Shown one piece after another: positions 20,818-30,882 of a stretch of DNA of 64,000 nt. This stretch comes from Roridomyces roridus (Eukaryota; Basidiomycota; Agaricomycetes; Agaricales; Mycenaceae): the NCBI GenBank assembly GCA_029378245.1, contig JARKIF010000024.1, positions 496,001 to 560,000 on the forward strand, given 5' to 3'. The notes under the pieces are model-generated. The model was not told the origin of the DNA. It saw only the letters and a program-made list of their open reading frames with translations, and ran no database searches. The position numbers and the translations under genes were made by a program. The stretch's first letter is position 1. Every line of letters begins with the position of its first letter.

Positions 20818-23094
20818 GCGGTAAGTGTCAGTCTTGTTGGTTCTTGTCGTTCCCGTGCTGATTTTCCTGTCGTCTTCAGATCTTGCCGCAAGCATCCCAA
20901 CCAGGCCGGAGGAATCGAGAGATGTCGACGTTCTGGAATTGTGGATTTTATTTACGGATTATTTATTATTTATGCGATTCTCGCCTTCCTTCTTGACAAG
21001 ACTGTCCCCGAATGATCATCCCACAACCTGAACTCCACTCTTCGTTGCGGCAACAGGCTCCCAAACTGTTCTTCGTTAAGAACGGAGCCTCCATGTCATA
21101 TGTTCGTCCACAGGTCGGGCCTGGAGCTGAACAGAGACAAAGAGGGAGAAAAAGTGAAGCCAGTGCGGAGGTTGAACGTTGCCAGGTATACTCGCACCGT
21201 TCAATTCGAGCCCCGGTATCGCATTGCATTGATGAACATGCTTCTCTTTTATCCGCCAAGGCGTGTGCTGCTCAGATGTAGTTGGTTGTACAGGTACATA
21301 TTTTCAACACTTCTGCATTACAAGCTCCAGAAATATACATCAAGTACAAGCACAAGAAAGTCTACTCGCTTGATTCTCACCTCTCCTCCTCGCACCCAAA
21401 GCTCAGCACCCCCCGATTCCGAAGGAGAACCATCCGATCCTGAATGCCCATCACGACCTTTTCGTACGCTCTCCCGCTCACAACCCAAAGGTGGATTCGG
21501 AGTGGGCTATGTGATAGAGTGGGCTTTGAGCTGCAGACGTAATGAGAGCTTCTCTCGTCGCGAAGAAGGAAAAAGGCGCACCGTCGGCGCAGGGAACGCA
21601 AGAGGGCGGGCATTGACATCGAGGGGGTCGGCGAGGGGCTTTTATTGCTGAGGATTGACAGTTCATGGCTGTGCGTGCCAGGGATGCAATTGTCCCCTAA
21701 TGCGAAGAGCTGTGGACGGCACTGCGGAAGAGACAAGGTGGAGATGGCATGGACGGAAGCAGGGGAGATGACGGAGCAGGTTTTCAGTACGGTGCATGGG
21801 GAAAACAAGAGGTAAATACATATCTAGTCAAGATGTTTTCAGTCCACGACGCCCCAGAGGTTGTAGGCGCAAGACAATACGTCAGTGAAAGGTCCAGAGG
21901 GCTAAGCGTACCACCAATCTTGGCCAGCAGTTCGTCTAGCAAAGCCGCGCAGATGAGCCACTGCGAGGTCAGTCAGAGCGTCGGCTATCCAGTGGATGAG
22001 AGCAGGCGGAGGGAATTGACCGAGGGCTAGATGCTAGCCGCGGAAAAGACACAAGAAACTTGGAAGAAATGGAATAATTGCGCAGATGGAGGCGAGTGAC
22101 GTCGCTACATCGAGCGGCATGGGCACTGGGCACCAGATTCAAAGTGCCAATGTAACACAGACCTGGAAAAGGTCAAGCGCGCGCTGGGATACTCGGGCAG
22201 AATGTTTCCATCAAGCTGAGCTCCCGGATCCGGATGTATCGCCCAAGGTGACCGTTCTTTGTTTGGAAACGCCGCCAAAGTTAACCGTCGGACTGAGCTG
22301 AAAAACAGATTCGATTGCTGCGTTCCGTGTAAGCAGCCCAGTCGAAAAGAGAACACGAAGCACAACGAGTCGACGTGGCCGATGAATTGCTCGATGATGA
22401 TGGAAGTGGAGCTCCGGTGGCAGAGAGGCGAGTGATCATGAGCTCTATGATAGATCGAGCGTTGTGCTGTAAATGGTTGCCAGAAAATGAAAAGGCCCAT
22501 CGTCGGCGCAGGGACGCAGGAGGACAGATGTCGTCGTTTGCAGTGGGAGTCATCCAGGTGTCGAGAGGCCAACTGGACAGCACCGCTGCGCATGGCAGTC
22601 CGTACGAATACTAAGAGCTGTGGGCTAAACCCGGAAGACACTAACATGGCCGGCGCAGGAGCTCGATGTGGGACGATCAAGGCGAGACGAAGGTTTGGGA
22701 AGAGATGAGGTCACCTCGGATCAGTTTGCGCACCGTCGATAAATGATGGATCAAATTTTCAGACCCGCCCGGTCCCGCCGACGCCAATCACGGGTTTCGC
22801 GGGAAACTATCCGCGGTGGATTCGTTCGGACGCATACCGATACCAACGCCAATTCCTCGCAATCAATTTACACCTGTACTGGGATGTACAGTGTCCAATT
22901 CCTGGTACATATTGATGATTGAAACACAGCGGGGAATAAGAAAGATGGGGCATGCATTCAACGCGTTAGGACCTCAACTCGGATCACGTTTCGAATTGCT
23001 TCCAATCCCCGTATCATGATTTTAATTAATTTGCGTATGAACTGTACGGTTCAACCGTTCAAAGTGTTTTCGGGTACGGGGGGTGAGTGGGGGG

Positions 23095-23100
23095 TATAAA
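23095..23100 (+). promoter_or_regulatory. TATA box of pheromone precursor gene 2
   Basis: TATAAA in GGGGTATAAAGGAGG, 108 bp before the ATG. The extra distance compared with copy 1 comes from an additional AACCAACCCA-type repeat in the leader. Confidence 0.75.
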
Positions 23101-23207
23101 GGAGGACTTGAATCGAGGGTGGAAAGCCGGTTCCAGTTCCAAGACTCCCCAAACCAGCCCAAACCAACCCAAACCAACCCAACCCCACCAAACACACATT
23201 AATTCCC

Positions 23208-23369
23208 ATGGACGTATTCACCACCCTCTTCTCCGCCTTCACCTCGGCTGCTGCCTCCAGCTCTACCGCAGAGTGTGTTGCATCCAACGCCGTCGAGGAG
23301 CTTCCTCAGCCCGAGACTGTCAACGATGACAGTGGCACGGGGTCGTCTGGTTCCTGTGTTGTCGCCTGA
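23208..23369 (+). CDS. Mating pheromone precursor (CaaX type), copy 2
   Basis: A 53-residue paralogue of the gene at 20656-20817, differing at one residue (Ile24 to Val) outside the predicted mature peptide. The C-terminal CVVA box and the ...DDSGTGSSGSC segment are identical, so both genes should yield the same lipopeptide. The 3' UTR intron is preserved (GTAAATGTC donor just after the stop, TTCAG acceptor near 23431). The high identity of the coding and proximal promoter DNA, compared with the diverged flanks, suggests recent duplication or gene conversion, or selection for the peptide. Confidence 0.88.
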   Translation: MDVFTTLFSAFTSAAASSSTAECVASNAVEELPQPETVNDDSGTGSSGSCVVA

Positions 23370-23930
23370 GCGGTAAATGTCAGTCTTGTTGGTTCTTGTC
23401 GTTCCCGGGCTGATTTTCCTGTCGTCTTCAGATCTTGCCGCAAGCATCCCAACCAGGCCGGAGAATGAATTGAGAGAGATGTGAGATGTCGACGTTCTGG
23501 AATTGAGCTAGTGGATCTTATTTACGGATTATTCATTATTTATGCGATCCTCGCCCTCTTTCTTGACAAGACTGTCCCCGAATAGTCATCCCCACAACCT
23601 GAAGTCCACTCTTCGCAACCTCCCAAACTACTCTCCGTGAACAACGGAGCATCGATGCAAGCAAATATATTCGCCCACTGGTCGGGCCTACGCTGAACAG
23701 GGACAAAGAGCGAGAAAAAATGAAGCCGCCGCGGAAGTTCAACAGTCAACTCGATGCAAAAGAAATGACTGGAATTAGGCGTTATTGAACAGTGTCATTT
23801 AACAGATACCATAGCCGAAGCGGACGTGAAGTGAAGATTCTCGAGGAGCGCAAATTATAGTTACTGGAAATGTCGGCTCCAGGGAGGAAAACTCCTTGCC
23901 TTGAAGAAGGTAAAAAAAGGGCAACAAAAA

Positions 23931-24014
23931 TGAAGCTGGCCCGGATTGAACGGACGACCTTGACGAATCCTGAATCAACTGGAATGTCACATTCTACCAC
24001 TGAACTACAGCTCC
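23931..24014 (-). tRNA. tRNA-Trp (CCA) with a short intron
   Basis: On the minus strand the acceptor arms GGAGCTG and CAGCTTC pair over seven bases (one G-U). The D arm is GTTC/GAAT with A box TAGTTCAGTGG, and the T arm is GTCCG-TTCAATC-CGGGC with B box GTTCAATCC. The anticodon loop reads TTCCAG, giving anticodon CCA, followed by a putative 12-nt intron at the canonical position after base 37. A T run follows the gene on the minus strand (ATTTTTG). One mismatch (A-C) is seen in the anticodon stem as drawn, so the intron boundaries may be off by a base. Confidence 0.78.
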
Positions 24015-25262
24015 GATGATGTCGACCAGCGGGCAAGCATCACAGTGGTACCATCCAGAGCAAGCGGTCATCAATCATCAATCACCCTTTGCGCATGTTG
24101 TCATTCCGCTCTCTTTCTCCCATCATGCACGTCCCATACTGCGATCATCCCGGCCACATCTCCTGGCGCAGTGCTCGGTGACATCCGACAGACCAAAGGC
24201 AGTGTTCCGTGTGACAGCTCGCCGCCCATTTCCAGCTAGGTATTCGCTGGCAAACTATCACAATGCCCTGACTCGTGCCCTGATCTCGGATGAGTCGGAC
24301 AGCTCCTCAGAAGGCGTCAATCCCGACACATCCTAGACTCAAGCGGAAGTTCAGCGCTCCAGCAGACGGACGTATCCTCGTGCGTCTGTCCACATACCGC
24401 ATTGCATTAACGATTGACTCTCTTCATTGTACGCGGCGGTGAAGCAAATTACAATCTTCGATCGTTCCGAAGAGCTGCGCCCGCCGTTGGTATATACAAT
24501 CAATGTCAGTGGATTCCAAGAGCTAGGAGACTTGATTGATGGGTTTTACGTCCACAGGAATAGGTTGGACGGTCCCGACGCCGTGCTGTGCAACGACATC
24601 TCCTGGCGGCTCGTATACATCCCGTGACGTTGAGGGTCCGACTCCCGAGTCACGTCTTAACTGGTCAGATTGCCGCTAGTTCCCGCGCTCGCTCAGATGG
24701 TCCTCGGTTTTCAATGCTCGGCATCACCAACTCCAGATGAGTGTGCCCTTTGGCGTTTGAGATTAATTACTCGACCTCTATTTTGACGGAAAACATAGCT
24801 TTTGGCATATCCATGCCTGGGAATTGATACGCCGCGATCCTGCTGGCAGCGGCACCAAGTGAGTCGTCTAGAGTCGTTTGCCGCTACGTCCAGAGCTGTT
24901 TGGACTTCCGCATCATGGTTGACTCGAGTCAATATCCTCTGGTACGCAGGATTCAATTCAATCCGCACTAAAGTTCATGATAGACTGGGCGGCCTCCAAA
25001 CCTATCTGGCGGTGAAGTGATTGCCAGCATCGCATATCGTCGTAAATCGATTGGCGATCCCCCACCGGCAATATCAAAACTATGTATCGTGGATCTGCTG
25101 TCTGTCAAGCCTTCGACGTCAAATTCCCCAGTCGACCCTCCACAGGAAAATACGTTCGACGCGGTCCACGTCATGCTTTCGGTGCCATCCTGTCTGCGAT
25201 TCTGCCTATAAGTACAAGACCAAGACGAACTGTAGACTATCGACTCAACCAGCAAGCAAGAC
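24015..25262. other. Intergenic region with GATA-factor promoter
   Basis: No supported gene. A 66-codon frame at 24427-24627 looks protein-like but has no recognisable family. A TATA-like TATAAGTA lies at 25207-25214, about 50 bp upstream of the GATA-factor start codon. Confidence 0.45.
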
Positions 25263-25961
25263 ATGAGCTACAACTACGGAAACAAACCCGGCTATATTCC
25301 GACCTCGTACAATTCTCTGCGTGAAGCTGGGATGTCAGGTCAGCCTCAACAGGCACCGCAGAGCTACGGGATGGTCGCCCCCGCCGGCGTCCCATCATAC
25401 CCAAGCAGCGCGCAATACCCGAGCACTCCCTACACTTCGAATGCGGGGCAGTGGGCTCCACAACAGCCAGCGGCTTCGAGCGCCCACTCCGAGAGCTACA
25501 TGGCAAACGCCAACGCGGGAATGGCCTCTCCCTACAACAACGCACCACCAGGCCAACCTTATACACCGTCCGCGTCCCACCCCGCGAACCACGGCGGGGT
25601 GAAACAATGCCGCCACTGTGGGACAATGACCACACCCCTCTGGCGGCGGGACCCCTCGACACACGAAACGCTCTGCAGCGCATGTGGGCTGTATCTCCAA
25701 CAGCGCCATGAGCACCGACCGCAGATGCTCATCGACGCAGACCGCGAGGCCGAATACCACTCATTGTACGGAGGAGGAGGAGGTGATGGACCGGAATGCA
25801 ACCACTGCCATACGCGCGAGACAAGCGTGTGGAGGCGTGACAAGGAGGGGAACCAGGTTTGTAATGCGTGTGGAGTTTATCAGCGTCTGAGGGGCGTGCC
25901 TCGCCCCTTGGAGTTGAAGCGGAGCAAGCCGAAGCCAAGGGCGAAGCATGCACACTCCTAG
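25263..25961 (+). CDS. GATA-type transcription factor with two zinc fingers
   Basis: An intronless frame of 232 residues. A Tyr/Ser/Pro/Gln-rich N-terminal half (YNYGNKPGYIPTSYNSLRE, repeated PSYPSSAQYP-like segments) precedes two GATA fingers. Finger 1 is CRHCGTMTTPLWRRD...CSACG (C-x2-C-x18-C-x2-C); finger 2 is CNHCHTRETSVWRRD...CNACG (C-x2-C-x17-C-x2-C). A basic tail (LKRSKPKPRAKHAHS) follows, as usual for DNA binding and nuclear import. Two-fingered fungal GATA factors include the iron repressor SRE, but that family has a Cys-rich segment between the fingers, which is absent here, so I do not assign that role. It sits alone between a tRNA and the F-box cluster. Confidence 0.88.
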   Translation: MSYNYGNKPGYIPTSYNSLREAGMSGQPQQAPQSYGMVAPAGVPSYPSSAQYPSTPYTSNAGQWAPQQPAASSAHSESYMANANAGMASPYNNAPPGQPYTPSASHPANHGGVKQCRHCGTMTTPLWRRDPSTHETLCSACGLYLQQRHEHRPQMLIDADREAEYHSLYGGGGGDGPECNHCHTRETSVWRRDKEGNQVCNACGVYQRLRGVPRPLELKRSKPKPRAKHAHS

Positions 25962-26171
25962 AGATGGCGGGCTTTCGGACACTTTTGTGGAGCTGTGTTA
26001 GATAGCAAGTATCTCGTAAGTATGGACTTCCCATTGGACTTGTGTATATCGGATTTTGTGTGTTATTCAGTTGTTCTTTAGCTCTGCATGCATCTTACTT
26101 TCATGATAATGAGGCGCTCCAGTGGAACGACAAGTTTACCTCTTGTTCCATGCGCGTACCACAAGTGGCGT

Positions 26172-26249
26172 TGAGTAGACGCTTTGTTGCTGGTCTAAAC
26201 ACTGCGGCGTGGGACTCTTGAGCTGTCACTTTTTTCTTCCTCAACACCC
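26172..26249 (+). promoter_or_regulatory. Conserved upstream block of the F-box family (copy A)
   Basis: Contains AAACACTGCGGCGTGGGACT, then CTGTCACTTTTTTCTTCCTC just before the start codon. The same block precedes the F-box copies starting at 29091, 30546, 51982 (minus) and 57826 (minus). Its conservation marks it as promoter/leader sequence that was duplicated with the genes. Confidence 0.6.
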
Positions 26250-27372
26250 ATGATCACCTGGCCGCAAAATCTGCTCGACGCCGTCGTAGAGGAAATCTCA
26301 GACATGATCACTCTCAAGCGATGCTCCCTGGCCTCCAGATCCTTCGTGGTCCCCTGCCAGCGGCGCCTCTTCCACGTGGTGGTAGTGGAGGATACTGAGA
26401 CCAGCATCCGTCGCACTACCCAACAGTTCGCCGCCTTCCCCCATCTGAGATCCTACGTCAAAGAGCTCGATATCACGGCACCGGAGTCCAAAAAACAGCT
26501 GAAGGAACTCGCTTCCCTTCTGCCCATGTTCCAAGACAGCGCGCGCATGAAGTGGTCGGGTACCGAGTGGCCAGAGTACCTCGTCGCAGCGTTGAAAGAG
26601 AGTCTGCAGAATCCCTCCATGCAGTCGCTTACTCTGATGATCTGCGAGAATATGGCCCCGAGTCTACTCTCATATGCTGCGACGTCCGTCAGCCAACTGG
26701 ATCTCTCGATTGTGTCGCTGGACGACGGCGCAGGGTCCGCTGCCGAGGTGGTTCCCGGTTCACAGCTCAGATACTTGTCTCACAGCCTAGCGGATCTGGT
26801 GGGAACCCAGAATACGATCCTGCCGCTGCTGCCCCATCTATCCGGGCTAGAAACACTCGAGGATGATCTTAGTTCTGCATCGCAGTTCAAGTTGATCATG
26901 GAGGCCTCCCACAAAACTTTGAAGAAATTGTATCTTCGTCAATTAGGTGCGTGGGTTGCGGCGAACGAATCCAGACTCCAGCTAAGAGGCTGCATACTCA
27001 GATTTTCCCAAGCTAGCGCAAATTCCCCGCACACTACCAATGCATTCGCTCTGCGTTTTGCATTTAGATTTCTTGAGCGCCTCCTCGAAGCTATGCATCC
27101 TCGCCCTCCTCTCCGCGCTCCCCCTGTACCCAATCATCACGAACCTGGAGACCCTCTCGGTGTACATCAGCCCCGCAGACAAAGTCCCCGTTCCTACCAC
27201 CTCGGACTTGCGCCGGATTTTGGACGCTTACGGAGCGCTGCGCGTGTTCGAGGTCGAACTCGCCTGGACTCTTCCTCCCGGTGAAACGTCGTCTCCGTTG
27301 GCAGAATACATCCGGCGACAGACGCCCACTCGCATTCGTGTGTCCATCTCGAATCGCAGGGACGAGGAATGA
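26250..27372 (+). CDS. F-box-like / leucine-rich protein, WPQ-type paralogue A
   Basis: Two exons (26250-26946 and 26987-27372; 40-nt intron GTGCGTG...CTAAG) encode 360 residues. The N-terminus MITWPQNLLDAVVEEISDM followed by LKRCSLASRSFVVPCQRRLF is a degenerate F-box, which in the SCF ubiquitin ligase would bind SKP1. The rest is leucine-rich-repeat-like (LLPMF, LLPHLSGLETLEDDL, LKKLYLRQL). Paralogues with the same intron position lie at 29091-30208, 50850-51982 and 52418-57826. It is intact. Substrate unknown. Confidence 0.82.
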
Positions 27373-27532
27373 GATCCTGGTGGTGGATGGGAAGTAACAC
27401 GGATTCTGCCATCTTGTTTGTATACATAAAACCGTGTCGCAGGGACTCGCAGCTAGCGCTTTTGCTGTTTGATAATTGATATCTTGCCATTAATGCTTTC
27501 CTGTGTAGCCCACTGTCCCAACTTTACAGCAA

Positions 27533-27610
27533 CGAGAAAAATAACACGCGCGGCGCGCCCCTCGTCAAACATGTACAGGCATTCTCTCGAATCGAACGAG
27601 TTAATTTGAA
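27533..27610 (-). repeat. tRNA-T-arm-like short repeat downstream of F-box gene
   Basis: On the minus strand CTCGTTCGATTCGAG (27600-27586) forms a 4-bp stem with a TTCGATT loop, like a tRNA T arm with its Pol III B box. It is followed by AGAATGCCTGT and, about 45 nt on, a T run (27541-27537). Confidence 0.6.
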
Positions 27611-27683
27611 GAAGGAGGCAGGGCGCAAATTGATGAAATAAAAAAGTGAGAGCCTCGCCCAAAGTTCGCCAATGTTCGCTTTG

Positions 27684-27752
27684 TTTGGCCCTGTTTCTCA
27701 AACACGTGTTCGGGGCACCACGTGGCAATCTCACTTCTCTTCTCGAACCGCC
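27684..27752 (+). promoter_or_regulatory. Conserved upstream block of the second F-box subfamily
   Basis: The words AACACGTGTTCGG and ACGTGGCAATCTCACTT upstream of the 27753 start recur almost unchanged upstream of the 30883 start (AACACGTGTCCGTG, ACGTGGCAATCTCACTT). Confidence 0.55.
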
Positions 27753-28916
27753 ATGAACGACCTGCCGCAGGAGTTGCTCAACGCTGTTGTCGATGAGGTC
27801 GACGACGTCGAAAACCTCATGAGCCTTGCGCTCGTGTCTAGATCCCTCGTCTCATCGTGCCAAGAGCGCCTCTTCCATACCGTCCGGGTCAAGAATGCAA
27901 ATGGCCTCCGTCGTGCCACTCACAAATTCACGTCTCACCCCCACATTTGAGACCCTACGTCCAATATCTCAGCCTCAGACCTTCTTTCTCCCGAAAACAT
28001 CTCAAGCAGGTTGCGGCCATCCTTGGCATGCTCCAAGATGTCGTGCGAATCAAGTGGGGAGTGTGGCTCCGCGAGTGGCCCAACCACCTCGCCCGAGCCA
28101 TGCATAGGAGCCTTCGGAGCCCCTCCATGCAGTCCATTACGCTCGAGGACTGCCGTGTCCCAGCCAGTGTCCTCTCCCATGCCGCGGCATTCGTCAGCCG
28201 TCTGCGCCTCTCCGATGTCGAGCTCGAGGTCAACCCAGAACCTGCGTTCACGCATCTTCCGAAAGCGCGAGCAAATCTGAAAGAGCTTTCGTACCTGTCG
28301 GGGCCGACGGAAGATTCAGAATCCCGAGTAGCTCTTGCGCTGCTCCCTCATCTCGGAGCGCTTACAAAGTATGAGGACGATCTTACGTCCATGACAACCT
28401 TCAAACTCGTTGTGGGTGCGACCCGCGAAACCTTGGAGCATTTGCAGTTGCGTCAGATATGTGCGTGTATTCCACACAACAGATCTCGAGATAGCTGATG
28501 ATTATACAGCCTTGCGGTGCTTGCAACTCCTGGCGAGCATCCCTCATCGGCCCCGCATGGAATCACTCCGGTTTCTGGGGATAGATCTCCGAGCGGATGT
28601 CCTCTCCAAGCTCTCTCTTACCTCCATCTTCTCTGCTCTACCCAAACCCTCCGAGGTGCCTCACCTTGAAACATTTTCGCTGCTCATCGCGCCCGCCGAG
28701 ATGCTCCTCCCTGTCCCAAAAGCAAACCTTCCGGTGGACTGGGAGGCTTATGAGTATCTGCGGAATATCAGCGTCAATCTTCGGTGGTCCAACCAGGAGA
28801 TCGATGACGAGGTCGTCGAATACATCCGCAGACAGCATCTTCCCAGTCAGATCCGGATGTGCGTCTCGAATGGCGTGTATGACTCGGAGGATTCCGGTGG
28901 ATGTGTTATCCTGTAG
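27753..28916 (+). pseudogene. F-box-like protein, DLPQ-type, with a frameshift
   Basis: Starts MNDLPQELLNAVVDEVDD, with the F-box continuing LALVSRSLVSSCQERLFHTV. Near 27944 the frame runs into a stop (SHPHI-stop), while the homologous continuation (RPYVQYLSLRPSFSRKHLK) is in another frame. Comparison with the intact paralogue at 30883-32031 shows two extra bases in a C-rich stretch here (CACCCCCACATTTG versus TGCCCTCATTTG). Beyond that the gene is complete: exon 1 to 28460, a 49-nt intron (28461-28509), exon 2 to a stop at 28916 (ending GGCVIL). Removing two bases brings the length back into frame, so the damage is recent or is a sequencing error. Confidence 0.78.
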
Positions 28917-29006
28917 CGTCTGATCGTACTCTTCGTTTTCATACTATCCAGATGGACTGTTGGCAATGAATTCTGTGCATAATTCTGTGCATACTAGGCA
29001 GCGCTG

Positions 29007-29090
29007 AGATTGCGACGCTTTGTTGGTGACCCAAACACTTGAGCTTCCGCGTGGGACTCTGAGCTGTCACTTTTTTCTTCCTCGACGCCC
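29007..29090 (+). promoter_or_regulatory. Conserved upstream block of the F-box family (copy 29091)
   Basis: CTTTGTTGGTGACCCAAACAC, then GTGGGACTCTGAGCTGTCAC and TTTTTTCTTCCTC, matching the blocks upstream of the other WPQ-type copies. Confidence 0.55.
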
Positions 29091-30208
29091 ATGGTCGTCT
29101 GGCCGCAAGAGCTGCTCGAAGCCTTCGTGGGGCAAATTCCCGACAAGATCACTCTCCAGCGATGCTCCCTGGCCTCCAAGTCGCTTGTTGTCGCCAGTCA
29201 ACGACGCCTCTTCCACAGCGTGTCCGTCAAGGATAGGACCAGCATCCGCCGCGCTACCCAGCAGTTCACCGCCTTCCCCCATCTCAGACCCTACGTCAAA
29301 GAGCTCGATGTGACCTCCTCCGAGTCTACAACAGAGCTCAAGGAGCTCGCTTCTCTCCTCCACATGTTCCCAGATGTTACGCGCATAAAGTGGTCGGGCT
29401 TCGAGTGGCCAAAGTTCCTCGTCACAGCTCTGAAGGAGAGCCTTCAGAATCCATCCATGCAGTCGTTCACCCTGATGGTGTGCGACGACGTTCCCCCCAG
29501 TCTACTCTCCCATGCTGCCGCATCGGTCAGCCAGCTCACTCTTTGGCATGTGACGCTGAACGACCGCGCGGGGCCCGCTGCCGAGGTCATTCCCAGCTCA
29601 CAACTGAGGCATTTGTCTCACAACATAGCGAGTATGATGGGGAAGCACGATACGATCCTGCCGCTGCTTCCTCATCTCTCCGGGCTCGAAAAACTCGAAG
29701 ATGATCTCAGTTCCGTATCAGAATTCAAGCTGATCATGGAGGCTTCGCACGAAACGTTGAAGAAATTGTATCTTCGTCGATTAGGTGCGTACATTCGAGC
29801 TCAACGCTCGACTTAGATTTGACCCCAAAACCAGATTTGCCCAAGCTCGCGCACATTTCTCGCACCCCACCAATGCATTCACTCCGCGTGTTGGATGTCA
29901 GTTTCGTCTACGCATCCTCCAAGCTATGCATTCTCGCCCTCTTCTCCGCGCTCCCCCCTCCCATGAGCATCCCACACCTCGAGACCCTCTCGATGTACAT
30001 TGGCCCCGCGGATACAGTCCCCGTTCCTCAAACTGCCGCCTCGGGCCTACGCGAGATTTTGGACGCCCACGGAGAACTACGCACGTTCCATGTCGAGCTC
30101 GGATGGCGTCGCTCTCGCGCTGGGCTGCTCTCGTTGGCTGAGTACATCCGGGCACAGACGCCAACTCGCATTCGTGTCTCCGGGTCGATTTCCAAGCAGA
30201 GTGGGTGA
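29091..30208 (+). CDS. F-box-like / leucine-rich protein, WPQ-type paralogue
   Basis: Exon 1 29091-29784 and exon 2 29817-30208 give 361 residues (MVVWPQELLEAFVGQIPDK ... SGSISKQSG). The F-box-like start, LQRCSLASKSLVVASQRRLF and the leucine-rich body (LLPHLSGLEKLEDDL, LKKLYLRRL) match paralogue A. The intron, placed by comparison, is only 32 nt, unusually short; the other copies have 40-54 nt, so part of it seems to have been lost and splicing may be poor. Exon 2 and about 130 bp of 3' flank are nearly identical to the transposon-split copy at 52.3-52.8 kb on the other strand. Confidence 0.8.
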
Positions 30209-30336
30209 GTTCCGTGTGCTCGATGTAAAAGATAACATGTATCGCGGAGTGCGTAGCGCCTCCGAATTTTCTTGTTTGTATAGATACGGCGTCACCGCTT
30301 CTGTAAATTCTGCTATATATAAAGTTCAATAACGAG

Positions 30337-30400
30337 AAAAAAAATGAACACCGACTTTGGTCCCTTGATAAGCATTCAACCTCGAATCGAACGAGGCAAA
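30337..30400 (-). repeat. tRNA-T-arm-like short repeat downstream of F-box gene
   Basis: Minus-strand CTCGTTCGATTCGAG (30395-30381), then GTTGAATGCTTATC and a T run (30344-30337), in the same layout as the copy at 27.6 kb. A decayed copy (CTCGAAGCGAAACGAG) lies at 30686-30701. Confidence 0.6.
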
Positions 30401-30474
30401 GCACGGTCGTTAAATAGAATTCCACTGCATCAGCCCTTGCTTCGCCTCTGTCGGGGACGTAATGTTGAGGATGT

Positions 30475-30575
30475 CGCATTCGTTTGTTGATGAACCAAAC
30501 ACTTCTGCACGGTGTGAACTGTCACTTTTTTCTTCTTCAACACTCATGGCCGCCTGGCCGCAGGAGCTTCTCGAG
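30475..30575 (+). pseudogene. 5' stub of an F-box gene (promoter block plus first codons)
   Basis: The conserved upstream block (CCAAACACTT, CTGTCACTTTTTTCTTC) leads to an ATG at 30546 and MAAWPQELLE, identical in pattern to other family members, and then homology stops abruptly at about 30575. Downstream DNA is unrelated. It shows that the duplicated unit included the promoter. Confidence 0.65.
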
Positions 30576-30810
30576 GTAGACTCGACAGCCAGTAAGCACG
30601 CGGCGGGAACTTTGATGACAATCGATCAATTTTCAAAGCCGCCCCAACTCAACCCCAACTTTTACAAAACTTTGACAGGTATTATCTCGAAGCGAAACGA
30701 GGCAAAGCCTTGGTGGGTTACTCATGAGAGGTCGTTGCGCAGAAGCTGTATGCGCGCTGAGGAAGGGGCAGGGTCGAACTTGATGAAATACAAAGTGACT
30801 CGGTGAGCTC

Positions 30811-30882
30811 TCGTGATCGGTTTGTTGAACCAACACGTGTCCGTGTGACGACGTGGCAATCTCACTTTCTTCCCGAACTACC
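30811..30882 (+). promoter_or_regulatory. Conserved upstream block of the second F-box subfamily (copy 2)
   Basis: Matches the block at 27684-27752: CAACACGTGTCCGTG and ACGTGGCAATCTCACTT, then TTCCCGAACTACC before the ATG. Confidence 0.55.

Larger units (their letters stand above)
19011..21190 (+). repeat. Segmental duplication, copy 1 (contains pheromone gene 1)
   Basis: The region from about 19018 (GAGAACCATCCGAAC) through 19600-20060, 20160-20520, the pheromone gene and up to about 21180 (ACAAAGAGGGAGAAAAAGTG) recurs in the same order at about 21413-23760. The offset near the pheromone gene is 2,552 bp. Identity is highest (almost complete) from about 20520 to 20930, around the gene, and lower outside it, where indels are frequent. 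Confidence 0.85.
21413..23760 (+). repeat. Segmental duplication, copy 2 (contains pheromone gene 2)
   Basis: Mirrors 19011-21190 in order and orientation; for example 22115-22200 matches 19650-19740 (GGGCACCAGATTCAAAGTGC) and 23548-23615 matches 20990-21055. The stretch at 21470-21800 is itself a diverged third partial copy of the 19900-20200 segment (shared AGCTTCTCTCG and CCGTCGGCGCAGGGAA), so duplication happened more than once. Confidence 0.83.

Noticed and set aside
19011..23760. STE3-type pheromone receptor expected near the pheromone genes
   Set aside because: I searched both strands of the window for a seven-helix protein with STE3 character. The only multi-pass proteins found are the RTA1-like, UbiA-type and cAMP-receptor-like genes, none of which fits.
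24427..24627. 66-codon frame (MYAAVKQITIFDRSEEL...) that looks protein-like
   Set aside because: No family recognised, no clear promoter or splice partners; too short to support alone. An RNA read or homologue would revive it.
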